Positions 43,236 to 52,885 are shown, numbered from the stretch's first letter. The stretch is 64,000 nucleotides of DNA from Paenibacillus baekrokdamisoli (GCF_003945345.1 NZ_AP019308.1:5570501-5634500), one strand, 5' to 3'. Program-made: numbers and translations. Notes: a model not told the origin generated them from the letters alone.

Positions 43236-46200
43236 ATGCTTACGATAAGCAAGATGATGGTGGATTACGAGGTGAATCCTCTGGGAATAGATGCCGCTAA
43301 CCCGGCACTAAGCTGGCAGCTGCGCTCGGATCGCTCGACGCAGTACCAGAGCGCTTACCGAATTCTCGTTTCGTTAAGCTCGGAAGCGTTGGATCGCGAT
43401 ATCGGTGACTGTTGGGATAGCGGACAGGTGGTATCGGGCGAGTCACAGCACCGGATTTACGAAGGCAATCCGTTTCAATCGGGAACCCGGTATTACTGGA
43501 AAGTAAAAGTGTGGGATGAAGAAAGCAACGAGAGTGAATGGAGCGACTCGGGCTGGTGGGAAACGGGGTTATTGTCTCCATCCGATTGGCAGGCGAAGTG
43601 GATCACCGCTCCATTCCTACCCGATCCTCAGCCGGAGCCTGATCTTCTTCGAGATATCCCGGTCGTCTGGGATCCGCAGGCTCGTCCGAACGAGGATAAG
43701 GAAAACTCCCGCAGATATTTCCGGTTATCTTTCGCAATCGACGGGGAATTGCCTGAAGAGGCCAAGCTGCATGTTTATGCGACCGATTCGCTTTACATCC
43801 ATGTGAACGGAGAAGACGAAGGACTTTATTATCCTTATATGCAAGCTGTTACGCTGGACATTGCCGATTTGCTGCGAGAGGGGAGCAACCTGATTGCTTG
43901 TGCCGCGGACGGTGAGCATCCCGGCTTCATTGCGGCATTATCTCTTCGTTATAGCGACGGTCGCGCAATGTTGCAAACGACGGAATCGAATTGGAAAACC
44001 TTCGATATCCCTGAAGAGGGTTGGATATCCCACGATATGGATGACTCGCATTGGCGCTCGCCAGTTTCGATCGGTCGATTCGGGCATGATTCCTGGGAGG
44101 TATATAAGCGGATTTTGTATCCGGTTAACAAAGCTTACGGGCCTTGCCCTCGGTTCCGCGCGCAATTTCGCGTCGACAAGCCAGTACTAAAGGCAAGATT
44201 ATATATTTCGGCTCTAGGAATCTATCAAGGTTACTTGAACGGGCGGCAAATCGGCAACGACGTCTTTGCTCCGGGTTGGACCGATTATCGTACACGGATA
44301 CCTTATCAAACTTATGATTTGACGTCATTGATTCAAGATGGAGACAATTCGCTCGAGGCGATCGTCGGTTCCGGCTGGTACGCGGGCAATTTGGGCATAT
44401 GCGGACCTTACCATTACGGGAAAAAGGTGGGCTTGCGCGCCCAGTTATTATTGGAATTTAGCGATCATACCCAAGAAGTCATCTTTTCGGATACCGATTG
44501 GCAATCCGCCGAAAGCCCGGTCGTCGCTGCGGATATGTACATGGGTGAGACTTTCGATGCGCGGAAGTTAATGGCGCAGCCAGAATGGCAAGCTTCACTG
44601 CTGCACGAAGAGCTGCCTGGAGGCTTGATGTCGGCGCAACAAGGTCCACCGATTCAGCGGATTGAGGAAATCGTTCCGAAATCCATCGTCAGGCATGACG
44701 AGCGAACGTTCATCGTCGACTTGGGACAGAATATGGTTGGCTGGGTTAGATTGAAGATGCAAGGCGCGGAGAGTGGTAAGAAAATTCGCATTCGTTACGC
44801 CGAACGGCTAGAAATGGACGGAAGTTTGTACAGGGCGAATTTGCGCACCGCTAAGCAGACGGACGTTTATATCGCTGGCGGCGGCAACGGGGAAGAAAGC
44901 TATGAGCCCAAGTTTACTTATCACGGTTTTCAGTACGTGGAAATCCAAGATTATCCCGGCGAATTGACGGCTGATCAGATCACGGGAATCGTCGTTCATT
45001 CGGCCGCGGATCCCGTAATTGACATGGAAACCTCGAATCCATCAATTAATAAGCTGCTGGACAACATCCGTTGGAGCCAGAAGGGGAATTTCTTTGGCAT
45101 TCCGCTAGATTGCCCGCAGAGGGACGAGAGACTAGGTTGGCTCGGAGATGCGCATGCCTTCGCCAGGACCGCCACCTACAATATGAACGCGGCTGGCTTC
45201 TATACGAAGTGGCTAACGGACATCCGCGATGCCCAGGCGGAAGATGGCGCGATTCCCGATATTGCTCCGTTCGTGGAGCACTTTGGATACGGGCATGTGT
45301 TTTTCGCCGACGGCGGGGTTATTATTCCTTGGATCATGTATCAGGTGTATGGTGATACGAGGTTCATCGAGACGAACTATGACGCGATGGCGCGATGGAT
45401 CGATTGGATGATCAAGGATAGCGACGAACAGTTGATCCGGAAGTCTGAATCGTTCGGGGATCATCTCTCACACGGGGCAGACACGCCGCCTACATTGATC
45501 AATGCTGCGTTTTTTGCTTATAGCGTGCAATTAATGGAGAAGATGGCTCTCATCGTCGGCAAGCGAAGCGACTCCGAAAGCTATGGAGAGCTTTTCGAGC
45601 GATTAAAATTGTCTTTCCAGAAGCGATTCGTCCGGGATGACGGCATGATCGAGAGCGAAACGCAGACGGCTTACGTGCTCGCGCTGAAGATCGGATTACT
45701 TCCCGAAGAGTTGATCCCGCTTGCGTTTCGGAATTTACTCGACGATATTCGCGAGCGCGACTGGCATTTGACGACGGGCTTCATGGGTGTTAGCTATGTG
45801 CTTTCGGAGCTGGCAGAGCGGGGAGAGACAGATGTGGCATATCGATTGCTGCTTCAGGATACTTTTCCGTCGTGGTTATATTCCGTGCGCAACGGAGCGA
45901 CGACAATCTGGGAGCGCTGGGACGGCTGGACGAACGAGAAGGGCTTCCAGGATCCGGAGATGAATTCGTTTAATCACTATGCGCTCGGATCAGTCGGGGA
46001 ATGGATATATCGGTTCGTGGCGGGCATAGACCTACAGGACGGAATAGCGGGTTATCGGACGTTCAAAATTCAGCCGCGTCCGGGTGGAGGGTTTACCCAT
46101 GCGAGCTGCCGATACGAGACGCTGTACGGAACCATCGTCAGTTCATGGAGGATCGAGAATGGAATATTCACTCTCCATGCGGAAGTTCCCGTGAACACCG

Positions 46201-46286
46201 AGGCATTGATTATGCTTCCCAAGTCGGGCAAAGGGATCACTGTCGGATCAGGCAAATACGAATTTAGTGTGGCCGGATGGGCGTAA
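43236..46286 (+). CDS. Alpha-L-rhamnosidase, GH78
   Basis: The 1016-aa product has the GH78 order: N-terminal fibronectin-like domain (DYEVNPLGIDAANPALSWQL), accessory beta domains, and a catalytic (alpha/alpha)6 barrel with PLDCPQRDERLGWLGDAHAF (acidic catalytic residues in RDERLGWLGD), followed by IWERWDGWT and a C-terminal beta domain. No signal peptide, so it acts on imported rhamnosyl oligosaccharides. Start ATG 43236 follows aaaggagag. Confidence 0.92.
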   Translation: MLTISKMMVDYEVNPLGIDAANPALSWQLRSDRSTQYQSAYRILVSLSSEALDRDIGDCWDSGQVVSGESQHRIYEGNPFQSGTRYYWKVKVWDEESNESEWSDSGWWETGLLSPSDWQAKWITAPFLPDPQPEPDLLRDIPVVWDPQARPNEDKENSRRYFRLSFAIDGELPEEAKLHVYATDSLYIHVNGEDEGLYYPYMQAVTLDIADLLREGSNLIACAADGEHPGFIAALSLRYSDGRAMLQTTESNWKTFDIPEEGWISHDMDDSHWRSPVSIGRFGHDSWEVYKRILYPVNKAYGPCPRFRAQFRVDKPVLKARLYISALGIYQGYLNGRQIGNDVFAPGWTDYRTRIPYQTYDLTSLIQDGDNSLEAIVGSGWYAGNLGICGPYHYGKKVGLRAQLLLEFSDHTQEVIFSDTDWQSAESPVVAADMYMGETFDARKLMAQPEWQASLLHEELPGGLMSAQQGPPIQRIEEIVPKSIVRHDERTFIVDLGQNMVGWVRLKMQGAESGKKIRIRYAERLEMDGSLYRANLRTAKQTDVYIAGGGNGEESYEPKFTYHGFQYVEIQDYPGELTADQITGIVVHSAADPVIDMETSNPSINKLLDNIRWSQKGNFFGIPLDCPQRDERLGWLGDAHAFARTATYNMNAAGFYTKWLTDIRDAQAEDGAIPDIAPFVEHFGYGHVFFADGGVIIPWIMYQVYGDTRFIETNYDAMARWIDWMIKDSDEQLIRKSESFGDHLSHGADTPPTLINAAFFAYSVQLMEKMALIVGKRSDSESYGELFERLKLSFQKRFVRDDGMIESETQTAYVLALKIGLLPEELIPLAFRNLLDDIRERDWHLTTGFMGVSYVLSELAERGETDVAYRLLLQDTFPSWLYSVRNGATTIWERWDGWTNEKGFQDPEMNSFNHYALGSVGEWIYRFVAGIDLQDGIAGYRTFKIQPRPGGGFTHASCRYETLYGTIVSSWRIENGIFTLHAEVPVNTEALIMLPKSGKGITVGSGKYEFSVAGWA

Positions 46287-46326
46287 CCCGCCCGATCGGC
46301 CATCGACATAGAGGAGAAGAACTCGA

Positions 46327-48438
46327 ATGAACATCGGAAAGAATCAGGCAACTTGGATCTGGTATCCGGACGACTACGAAATATGGCTTCATCGGAAGGT
46401 ATCCGTTCTCAGGCAGTATAAAGGGTATATTTGTCCGCCATCGTGGCGATTGGACGATGCCTATACAAGCGTTAAATTCCGTAAGACGTTCCATTTAGAT
46501 GCGCCCGAGACGTTAACGCTATCCGTTCAAGGGGAGTTCGTGCTGCTGATGGACGGGAATATGACTCCGATTCCTTACGAGCGGAAACCGATCACTTCGG
46601 TTGTTATTCCGGCAGGAATGCATGAGCTGACGATTAACGTATACAACGAGCATTACGTTCCGGCGATCTACGCATCGGGCGAAAGCTACATTACCGACGA
46701 TACGTGGGAAGTGACGGCTCTCGACGGAAAGTGGGTCAATGCGGCATCCTCTTCGCAATTTGACGAAATCCATCATCCGCCGAAGGAATTTCCGTTTTCG
46801 TACGAAACGTTTGCTCCCGTCCAAGTCGAGGATATCGAAGGGGGGACCTTGCTCGATTTCGGCCGCGAGTCTTTTGGTTATCTGAACTTTACGGACGTAA
46901 CCGGCAAAGGGACGATTCGTCTCACCTACGGCGAATCCCGTGAAGAGGCGATGGCAGGCGAGCTTTCGGAAACTTTCGACGATCTGCCGGTCGAGGGGGA
47001 CGCGAAGGCGATAGCGGTAATCAAGACGCCGGTCACTCGGGCATTCCGCTACGTGTACGTCAAGTCGGACGAGGGGATAACCTACTCTCGCGCCCTGCAT
47101 GAATACGAATTTTTACCGATGGAAGCTCAAGGCTCGTTCCGCAGCTCGGACGACACGCTGAATCGGATATGGGATGTTTCCGTTCATACGATTCGCCTTA
47201 CGATGAGAGAGTTTCTATACGACGGGATCAAGCGGGACAGATGGGTTTGGAGCGGCGATGCGAATATCGGATTGATGATCAACAACTACGTGTTTTTCGA
47301 ACAAGACTTGGCCAAACGGACATTAATCGCGTTGCGAGGAAAAGACCCGGTCTGTACTCATATCAATACGATCATGGATTTCACGTTTTATTGGTTTCTG
47401 AGTTTGCGTGATTATTATGTTTATACGGGCGATCTGGCGTTTATTGAGACGAATTATCGTAAAATGCTGTCGCTGATGGAGTTCTGTTTGAATCGGCGTA
47501 ACGAAGAGGGCATGATGGAAGGGCGTCCGGAAGACTGGGTGTTTATCGATTGGGCGCCGATGGATTTGCGCGGGGAGGTCAGCGCTGAACAACTTCTGTT
47601 CTGTCGAAGTCTGGATACGATGGCGCTATTCGCCGAGAAGCTGGGAGATACGGACAACCTGGAGCGTTTCGGCGAACTCGCTGCCGGTCTGCGGCGAAAG
47701 ATTTTCGACGTGTTCTGGGACGGGAAGGAAGGCGCGTTGCTTCACGGCCGTCATCAAGGCGAGGTTAACCGGAGCGTTCTGAAGTATCCGAACATCTTCG
47801 CGACGAAATTCGATTATTTGGACGCAGAGCAGAGGGAATCCGTCAAGACCAAAGTGCTGCTGAACGACGACGTACAAAAAATCAAGACGCCGTTCATGAG
47901 ATTATTCGAACTCGAAGCCCTTTGCCTGCTAGGCGAGCCCGAGCATGTACTTAGCGAAATCCGGAGCTATTGGGGCGGCATGCTCGAATTGGGCGCGACA
48001 TCGTTCTGGGAGGAATACGATCCGACGCTTCCCGCGGACGAGCAATATGACATGTACGGCGATAAATACCGCAAAAGCCTTTGCCATGCTTGGGGCGCGG
48101 CGCCGAATCTGCTTCTTGGCAAATACGTGTTGGGCGTTCGGCCGCTAGAACCAGGTTATACTCAGTATATCGTAGAGCCTCGTCTGTGCGATCTCGAATG
48201 GATCGAGGGTAAAGTTCCGACTTCGAACGGCGATATTGAAGTGTTTGGGAATAGCTCTACGATCCGCGTTCGGACGAACGAAGCGGGCATAGGCACTTTA
48301 CGGATTCATGCGCATTCGCGCCCTCGAACGGACGACGGAGAGTTGATGCTTGCCGACGATGGAATTTACGAATTGTGCCTGTCCGAACCGAACCGACTTT
48401 ACGTTGTTCATATGGATGTGGAAACCGGCGACGCTTAG
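46327..48438 (+). CDS. GH78-like alpha-L-rhamnosidase (second, shorter)
   Basis: The 703-aa product has an N-terminal beta-sandwich (about 1-270) and a six-hairpin catalytic domain with YDGIKRDRWVWSGDANIG (equivalent of the RDE-GD motif of GH78), EDWVFIDWAP and SFWEEYDPT. It is shorter than the neighbour and differs in accessory domains, so it probably has a different linkage preference. No signal peptide. It is the last gene of the locus, 40 bases after the first GH78 gene. Confidence 0.88.
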   Translation: MNIGKNQATWIWYPDDYEIWLHRKVSVLRQYKGYICPPSWRLDDAYTSVKFRKTFHLDAPETLTLSVQGEFVLLMDGNMTPIPYERKPITSVVIPAGMHELTINVYNEHYVPAIYASGESYITDDTWEVTALDGKWVNAASSSQFDEIHHPPKEFPFSYETFAPVQVEDIEGGTLLDFGRESFGYLNFTDVTGKGTIRLTYGESREEAMAGELSETFDDLPVEGDAKAIAVIKTPVTRAFRYVYVKSDEGITYSRALHEYEFLPMEAQGSFRSSDDTLNRIWDVSVHTIRLTMREFLYDGIKRDRWVWSGDANIGLMINNYVFFEQDLAKRTLIALRGKDPVCTHINTIMDFTFYWFLSLRDYYVYTGDLAFIETNYRKMLSLMEFCLNRRNEEGMMEGRPEDWVFIDWAPMDLRGEVSAEQLLFCRSLDTMALFAEKLGDTDNLERFGELAAGLRRKIFDVFWDGKEGALLHGRHQGEVNRSVLKYPNIFATKFDYLDAEQRESVKTKVLLNDDVQKIKTPFMRLFELEALCLLGEPEHVLSEIRSYWGGMLELGATSFWEEYDPTLPADEQYDMYGDKYRKSLCHAWGAAPNLLLGKYVLGVRPLEPGYTQYIVEPRLCDLEWIEGKVPTSNGDIEVFGNSSTIRVRTNEAGIGTLRIHAHSRPRTDDGELMLADDGIYELCLSEPNRLYVVHMDVETGDA

Positions 48439-48530
48439 CATGCAGGGCTTCCGCAGGAAACTTTCGAATCCTTAGTCGGAGTTTTTCGTTCTATAAGTCT
48501 AAGTCTTGCAGGTCTATTTCACTTCCGATT

Positions 48531-48716
48531 ATGGGCATACTAAGCCCGTTCGACGCTATTCTGGCGGATGATCGCACTGGTAATCTAGAACTTCCGCTAC
48601 CCCAAGATAAGATTCAGGATCTGCTCACTCTTTGTATGGGGCAATATAATGCCGATAACCCGGGGGTAGCAGAGTTTTGGAGTAAAATAAGGAACTTGGA
48701 AACTTCTCCATCTTAG
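48531..48716 (+). pseudogene. Short unassigned reading frame, perhaps a gene fragment
   Basis: About 61 codons beginning MGILSPFDAILADDRTG and ending FWSKIRNLETSPS. The composition looks coding, but there is no ribosome site and no N-terminal partner. I do not recognise it. It sits in the 450-base gap after the last rhamnosidase gene. Confidence 0.3.
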
Positions 48717-48769
48717 TTTTAAGCAGCTGATTGATAAGCTAAGTTGGTAATAGCTTTTGATCATGAAAT

Positions 48770-48803
48770 GGAAGCCCCATTACGATATGTAGTGGGGGTT
48801 TCC
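48770..48803 (+). terminator. Terminator at the end of the glycan locus
   Basis: Stem ggaagcccc / ggggtttcc (one G-U pair) followed by tgtttt. It is the first hairpin with a T-rich end after the second rhamnosidase. Confidence 0.55.
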
Positions 48804-48895
48804 TGTTTTCAAGAGTTTTATAACCAACAAACGTGCATTTAAAATAGGACGCTGAAGCGTATCTTATAGGAGTCGTTGATATCTATTGACCGTGC

Positions 48896-49723
48896 TTACT
48901 GCAAGGGATACTGCTCTAAGAGAACAAAACGAAAGCCGGCTTTTTGGAGCTTCGGTATGGCTTTCATCACACCCTCTGCGGTATCCTTCTCCGGATGATT
49001 CATGTGACCAATCACGATGGAGCCATTCTTTGCTTTCATCAGAGCGGCTTCTACCTGCTTCGTATTATATGTAGCGCCAGCATCGCCGAGAAGGTTGTAA
49101 TTAACGGGCTCTAAGCCCAAATCTTGAACAATATGAATGGCTACATCATCGTAATAGGCGGTTCCAGAGCGGAAGTAAAGCGGTCTACGGCCCGTTAGTT
49201 TGGCGATTTTCTCCTCATTCTTACTTACCTCATCAACGACAGCAGCCACATTCTTCGTACCCCGAATACCATAAGCCGCCTTACCTGTAACGGAGAGCGG
49301 GCGATGCTCATAGCCATGATTTTCAATTTCAAATAACGGATTTTTGGCTAGCTCTAGGAAGATCGCCGGGTTGGCGTCGATCCACCGAGCATTCACGAAT
49401 AATGTAGCTGGGATTTGCTCGTGAATGAGATAATCAATCAGCTTCTTATCATAGCCGCTCCCCTTGGACCCCCCGCAAGCATCAAAGGTCAAGGCGATCA
49501 CTTTATCCTTCTTGTTTAAGTGGGTTAAGTGGGTTTTAACACCAGGAAGGTTCTCTCCCCACTTCTTGGGCTTGATTTGCTCATAGCGTTGTAATAGGAG
49601 TTGTTTCGTCTGATCTGGAGAGGTTGAGCCAGACGATGCTGCCGTCATTGGCGCAGCTGATAAGGCGGCCAAGGAAGCAGTGAGCAGAACCAGAAGGTTA
49701 AGAGAAATTATTATTTTTGGCAC
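48896..49723 (-). CDS. Polysaccharide deacetylase family protein (NodB domain)
   Basis: The 275-aa product has an N-terminal signal peptide (about 1-28) and a NodB domain from residue 70. Motif 1 is LTFDACGG (TFDD variant with Ala-Cys), motif 2 is ENHGYEHRPL (H-xxx-H variant), and a later FRSGTAYYDD matches motif 3 with Ser in place of the usual Pro. It is an exported, probably metal-dependent N- or O-deacetylase-like protein, although changes at TFDD could alter activity. GTG 49723 follows aaggagctc. It faces the preceding glycan locus and is probably not part of it. Confidence 0.85.
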   Translation of the reverse strand: MPKIIISLNLLVLLTASLAALSAAPMTAASSGSTSPDQTKQLLLQRYEQIKPKKWGENLPGVKTHLTHLNKKDKVIALTFDACGGSKGSGYDKKLIDYLIHEQIPATLFVNARWIDANPAIFLELAKNPLFEIENHGYEHRPLSVTGKAAYGIRGTKNVAAVVDEVSKNEEKIAKLTGRRPLYFRSGTAYYDDVAIHIVQDLGLEPVNYNLLGDAGATYNTKQVEAALMKAKNGSIVIGHMNHPEKDTAEGVMKAIPKLQKAGFRFVLLEQYPLQ

Positions 49724-49941
49724 ATGGAGAGCTCCTTAGCAACTATAATTTGGAATTTAATGCAATTAGGGTCCATATTATCACTGTATGATGCCAGCTA
49801 GCAAACTGCCAAGGGCAGTAACATTAAAGAGCATATTCGCTTGCTGCCATTTGCTTTTCACGGCTGGATAAAGTTATATGTAAATAGGAGAATTCTAGGG
49901 TCATCTAGCCTTCCAATTGATAGATAAGGGGAGTGAGCGTA

Positions 49942-50838
49942 ATGACAACTAAGGATGTAACCAAATTACCTGACGTACTGGGTCAAAAGCAGCGGATAGC
50001 CGTTGTTACTGGTGCAAGCGGTGGAATGGGAAGGGCAACCGCAGCGCTTCTCGCAGCAGAGCATGGGATGAAAGTCTTTCTGCTGGCGCGCAGCTTGGAT
50101 AGAGGACATGCAGCGGTTAATTATGTGAACAGCAAGAGCGGCCGGAAGGATGCGGAGCTCATACTGGGTGACTTGGCCTCATTTGCAAGTATTCGGACTG
50201 CTGCTAAGCAGCTAGCTGAGCGTACGGATCATATCGATGTACTCGTTAACAATGCGGGTGTCGTTACCTTGAAGCGAGAAGAAACAGAGGATGGCTTTGA
50301 ACGACAGCTTGGCGTTAACCATCTGGGCCATTTTCTCCTAACGGGGTTATTGCTGCCCTTGCTTGAGCAAAGTGAAGCGGGACGTATTGTCGTCGTATCC
50401 TCTGGCGCACATAAGATCGGGCGGATGAATAATGAGGATATGGATATGAAGAAAAGGTTCACCATTTGGAATGCTTATGGTCGTTCGAAGCTGGCTAATA
50501 TTTGGTTCGTGAGGAGGCTCGCTTCACGCCTTGCTGGATCGCATGTTACTGTGAATGCCCTTCATCCAGGTGCGGTTTCTACGCAGATTGGCGTGAACCG
50601 CGCAACGGGATTCGGCGGGTTCGTTCATAAGCTGCTGCGGCCGTTCTTCTTATCGCCAGAGCAAGGCTCGGCTACAGCCGTCTATTTAGCCAGTTCTCCC
50701 GAAGCTGCAGGTGTATCGGGCCAGTATTATTACAAGTGCAAACCATCAGGGATATCTAAGCGAGCTGCTTCTGAGGGGGAGGCCGAGCGCTTCTGGAAGT
50801 GGAGCGAAGAGGCGACGGGCTTTCGTTGGAGCAAATAG
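49942..50838 (+). CDS. Short-chain dehydrogenase/reductase, retinol-dehydrogenase-like
   Basis: The product is about 298 aa with a Rossmann fold: cofactor motif TGASGGMGRA (TGxxxGxG), NNAGV, catalytic Ser in VVSSGAHK and the YGRSK motif (Tyr and Lys). The C-terminus ends in an extended FWKWSEEATGFRW. ATG 49942 follows aagggga; the GTG at 49933 overlaps the ribosome site. It oxidises or reduces an unknown alcohol/ketone with NAD(P). Confidence 0.88.
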   Translation: MTTKDVTKLPDVLGQKQRIAVVTGASGGMGRATAALLAAEHGMKVFLLARSLDRGHAAVNYVNSKSGRKDAELILGDLASFASIRTAAKQLAERTDHIDVLVNNAGVVTLKREETEDGFERQLGVNHLGHFLLTGLLLPLLEQSEAGRIVVVSSGAHKIGRMNNEDMDMKKRFTIWNAYGRSKLANIWFVRRLASRLAGSHVTVNALHPGAVSTQIGVNRATGFGGFVHKLLRPFFLSPEQGSATAVYLASSPEAAGVSGQYYYKCKPSGISKRAASEGEAERFWKWSEEATGFRWSK

Positions 50839-50928
50839 GAATGTGCAGCGGATAGGAATTATTATGCCACAAACAACAAGATAACTACTGGGAGGGAATG
50901 CGCCATCATCAGCTTTCTAATTACTGTA

Positions 50929-52026
50929 TTGATCATCGTTGTACTCATTATTGGCGTTTATCTGTTTATGAAGAGCTATCCTGCTTTTGGTGGGAGGCCC
51001 TCCAGAGAGCAGCGCAGCAGAATCGAGCAATCCAAGTCCTTCATTAAGGGTAAATTCGTGAATCAAATCCCAACCTCCACGGCATCAAGCCCCAAAGAAA
51101 CAGTGAAGATTTTGCTTGAATTTATGAAGGGTAATCCGAGTCGGAAGCCTGCTAAGGCCATAGCTGCGGAGCCACTAAATTCGCAAGAACTGTTTAAAGT
51201 GGAAGCCGGTAAGCCAGCAGCAGTCACCTGGTTCGGCCACTCTACCCTGCTGCTGCAGTTGAATGGGAAGACATTATTCATCGACCCGATGCTGGGACGT
51301 GCGCCATCACCCTTTCCGGCAATCGGAGGGAAGCGGTACAGCAGCAATCTGCCTATCGAAATCGAAGATCTTCCACCGATTGATGCTGTTCTAATCTCCC
51401 ATGATCATTACGATCATCTGGATTATGGCTCCATTAAGAAGCTGAAGGGGAAGGTGAGGAAGTTCTTTGTCCCACTTGGCGTGGGTGCTCATCTGGAGCG
51501 ATGGGGAGTAGATCCGAATAGGATCGAAGAGCATGATTGGTGGGATGAGTTTGAATTTGAGGGTCTCACACTGGCTAGTACGCCGGCTAGACATTTCTCA
51601 GGCAGAAGCCTGACCGATCGCAATACGACACTATGGTGCTCATGGGTCATACTTAGTCCAGATACGAAAATCTTTTTTAGTGGCGATAGTGGCTATGGAC
51701 CTCACTTTACAGCTATCGGGGATAAATACGGACCCTTCGATCTGACCTTAATGGAATGTGGTCAGTATGATGAGCGATGGGCTACGATACATATGATGCC
51801 AGAAGAAACGGTACAAGCTCATTTGGATGTGAAAGGGAAGGTAATGATCCCTATCCATTGGGGCGCCTTTACATTAGCTCTGCACAGCTGGATAGACCCT
51901 GCGGAGCGAGCAGTGAAGGCCGCTAGAGCTCAGAATGTGTCTATTAGCACACCGAGGATTGGCGAGAAAGTCCTTGTCGGAACGGCTCGATTTCCTGCTT
52001 CAGCTTGGTGGCAATCGTACGAATAA
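50929..52026 (+). CDS. Metallo-beta-lactamase-fold hydrolase (UlaG/NAPE-PLD-like)
   Basis: The product is at least 365 aa: an N-terminal membrane segment, then an MBL fold with SHDHYDHLD (HxHxDH zinc motif), STPARHFSGRS, FSGDSGYGPHF and PIHWGAF. It resembles membrane-linked UlaG or NAPE-phospholipase D-like hydrolases. The TTG at 50929 lies 32 bases from the only good ribosome site (ggaggg at 50891), while the hydrophobic frame continues upstream to ATC codons at 50905 and 50908. Either a non-AUG start or a remote TTG is used. Its 3' end recurs in the remnant at 24138. Confidence 0.85.
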   Translation: MIIVVLIIGVYLFMKSYPAFGGRPSREQRSRIEQSKSFIKGKFVNQIPTSTASSPKETVKILLEFMKGNPSRKPAKAIAAEPLNSQELFKVEAGKPAAVTWFGHSTLLLQLNGKTLFIDPMLGRAPSPFPAIGGKRYSSNLPIEIEDLPPIDAVLISHDHYDHLDYGSIKKLKGKVRKFFVPLGVGAHLERWGVDPNRIEEHDWWDEFEFEGLTLASTPARHFSGRSLTDRNTTLWCSWVILSPDTKIFFSGDSGYGPHFTAIGDKYGPFDLTLMECGQYDERWATIHMMPEETVQAHLDVKGKVMIPIHWGAFTLALHSWIDPAERAVKAARAQNVSISTPRIGEKVLVGTARFPASAWWQSYE

Positions 52027-52034
52027 GCTGCGCG

Positions 52035-52054
52035 ACGGCGCCAGCCGTTTTTTC
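52035..52054 (+). terminator. Terminator after the metallo-hydrolase gene
   Basis: Stem acggc / gccgt with loop gcca, then six T residues. The deletion junction in the duplicate at 24.2 kb lies just before this hairpin. Confidence 0.75.
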
Positions 52055-52090
52055 TTATATGCAAAGTTAAATCTGTAAATTCGTAACATT

Positions 52091-52142
52091 CCTTCTCTTC
52101 GGTTCGTTTGTAGTAGTGTAAGACAATGGAAAGAAGAGAAGG
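52091..52142 (+). promoter_or_regulatory. Inverted repeat in the leader of the lipoprotein gene
   Basis: A perfect ten-base repeat (ccttctcttc at 52091-52100, gaagagaagg at 52133-52142) with a 32-base spacer. The right arm runs into the purine-rich ribosome site of the gene at 52154, so pairing in the mRNA could hide it. Confidence 0.45.
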
Positions 52143-52153
52143 GTGGAAGGGAT

Positions 52154-52672
52154 ATGAATAAGAAATTAGCTTTAGTTGCAGTAGCTTTAACGACGACATT
52201 AATCTTGGGCGCATGCGGCAACGATAATTCCAATACGAAGAAATCCAATACAACACAAAACACAACAGGCAACGCAGCAACAACAAACAACACAACAAAG
52301 GGAAATGGTCAGGAGCTGGCTAGCATTCCGGTTACCATCAATGATATCGAAAGCAACCTCAAGGTCGGATCGGATCAAAGCGAGGTTACGAAGCTGATGG
52401 GTGACAAGCATGAGGTTGTGAAGTCCGCGGATGGCAATGTATGGCGGTTCGATATTGGATTAAAAGGGGATTATACGTACGCCAACGATAAGACAGATCC
52501 CGATCGTGATAGTATCGTCAACGGAACGGTTCCGCTGCAGGTCTTCTATTATTTCGATAAGGATGGCAAATTAGTTAGCTACGATGCTTATCAGCCAGGT
52601 GTGGCAGGCAGCAAGGATCTTAGCGTATACCGGATGTCGAAGGACGGAGCTAGAATAAACGCAACGGTGTAA
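52154..52672 (+). CDS. Lipoprotein with a BamE/SmpA-like domain
   Basis: The 172-aa product has a lipobox LGAC (Cys about 21), a long Asn/Thr-rich linker (about 25-52), and a C-terminal domain starting LKVGSDQSEVTKLMGDKHE. The GxxxxEVxxLMG pattern is that of SmpA/OmlA/BamE-type small domains, which occur widely in Gram-positive lipoproteins too. Function unknown. The last 32 codons and the terminator are duplicated at 24.2-24.46 kb. Confidence 0.8.
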   Translation: MNKKLALVAVALTTTLILGACGNDNSNTKKSNTTQNTTGNAATTNNTTKGNGQELASIPVTINDIESNLKVGSDQSEVTKLMGDKHEVVKSADGNVWRFDIGLKGDYTYANDKTDPDRDSIVNGTVPLQVFYYFDKDGKLVSYDAYQPGVAGSKDLSVYRMSKDGARINATV

Positions 52673-52694
52673 TAAGGTAGAATAAGAAGATGAG

Positions 52695-52740
52695 GCTGTT
52701 CCAAAAGGTCCAAGACCTGGACCTGGGGACAGCTTTTTTT
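52695..52740 (+). terminator. Terminator of the lipoprotein gene
   Basis: Outer stem gctgt / acagc with an inner aggtc/gacct pairing, followed by seven T residues. A near copy is at 24317-24357. Confidence 0.8.
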
Positions 52741-52812
52741 GCGCAGTTAGTTATACAGTATACGACGTCTAGCCTACGGGTATGCCGGAGGATAAGAACA
52801 TATATCCATAAT

Positions 52813-52840
52813 AAAACCGCCAATTGTATCTGGCGGTTTT
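52813..52840. terminator. Bidirectional terminator
   Basis: A perfect ten-base stem (aaaaccgcca / tggcggtttt) with an eight-base loop between converging genes: the lipoprotein on plus and the DUF1801 gene on minus. Confidence 0.85.
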
Positions 52841-52885
52841 TCGTTAATCAAAAGCCTTATTTATGTACATAGCGTCAGAGTGCAC

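Noticed and set aside
48375..48530. Upstream extension of the short frame after the second rhamnosidase
   Set aside because: It overlaps the rhamnosidase gene in another frame and has low-complexity Ser/Arg content. Only the part from 48531 looks possibly coding.
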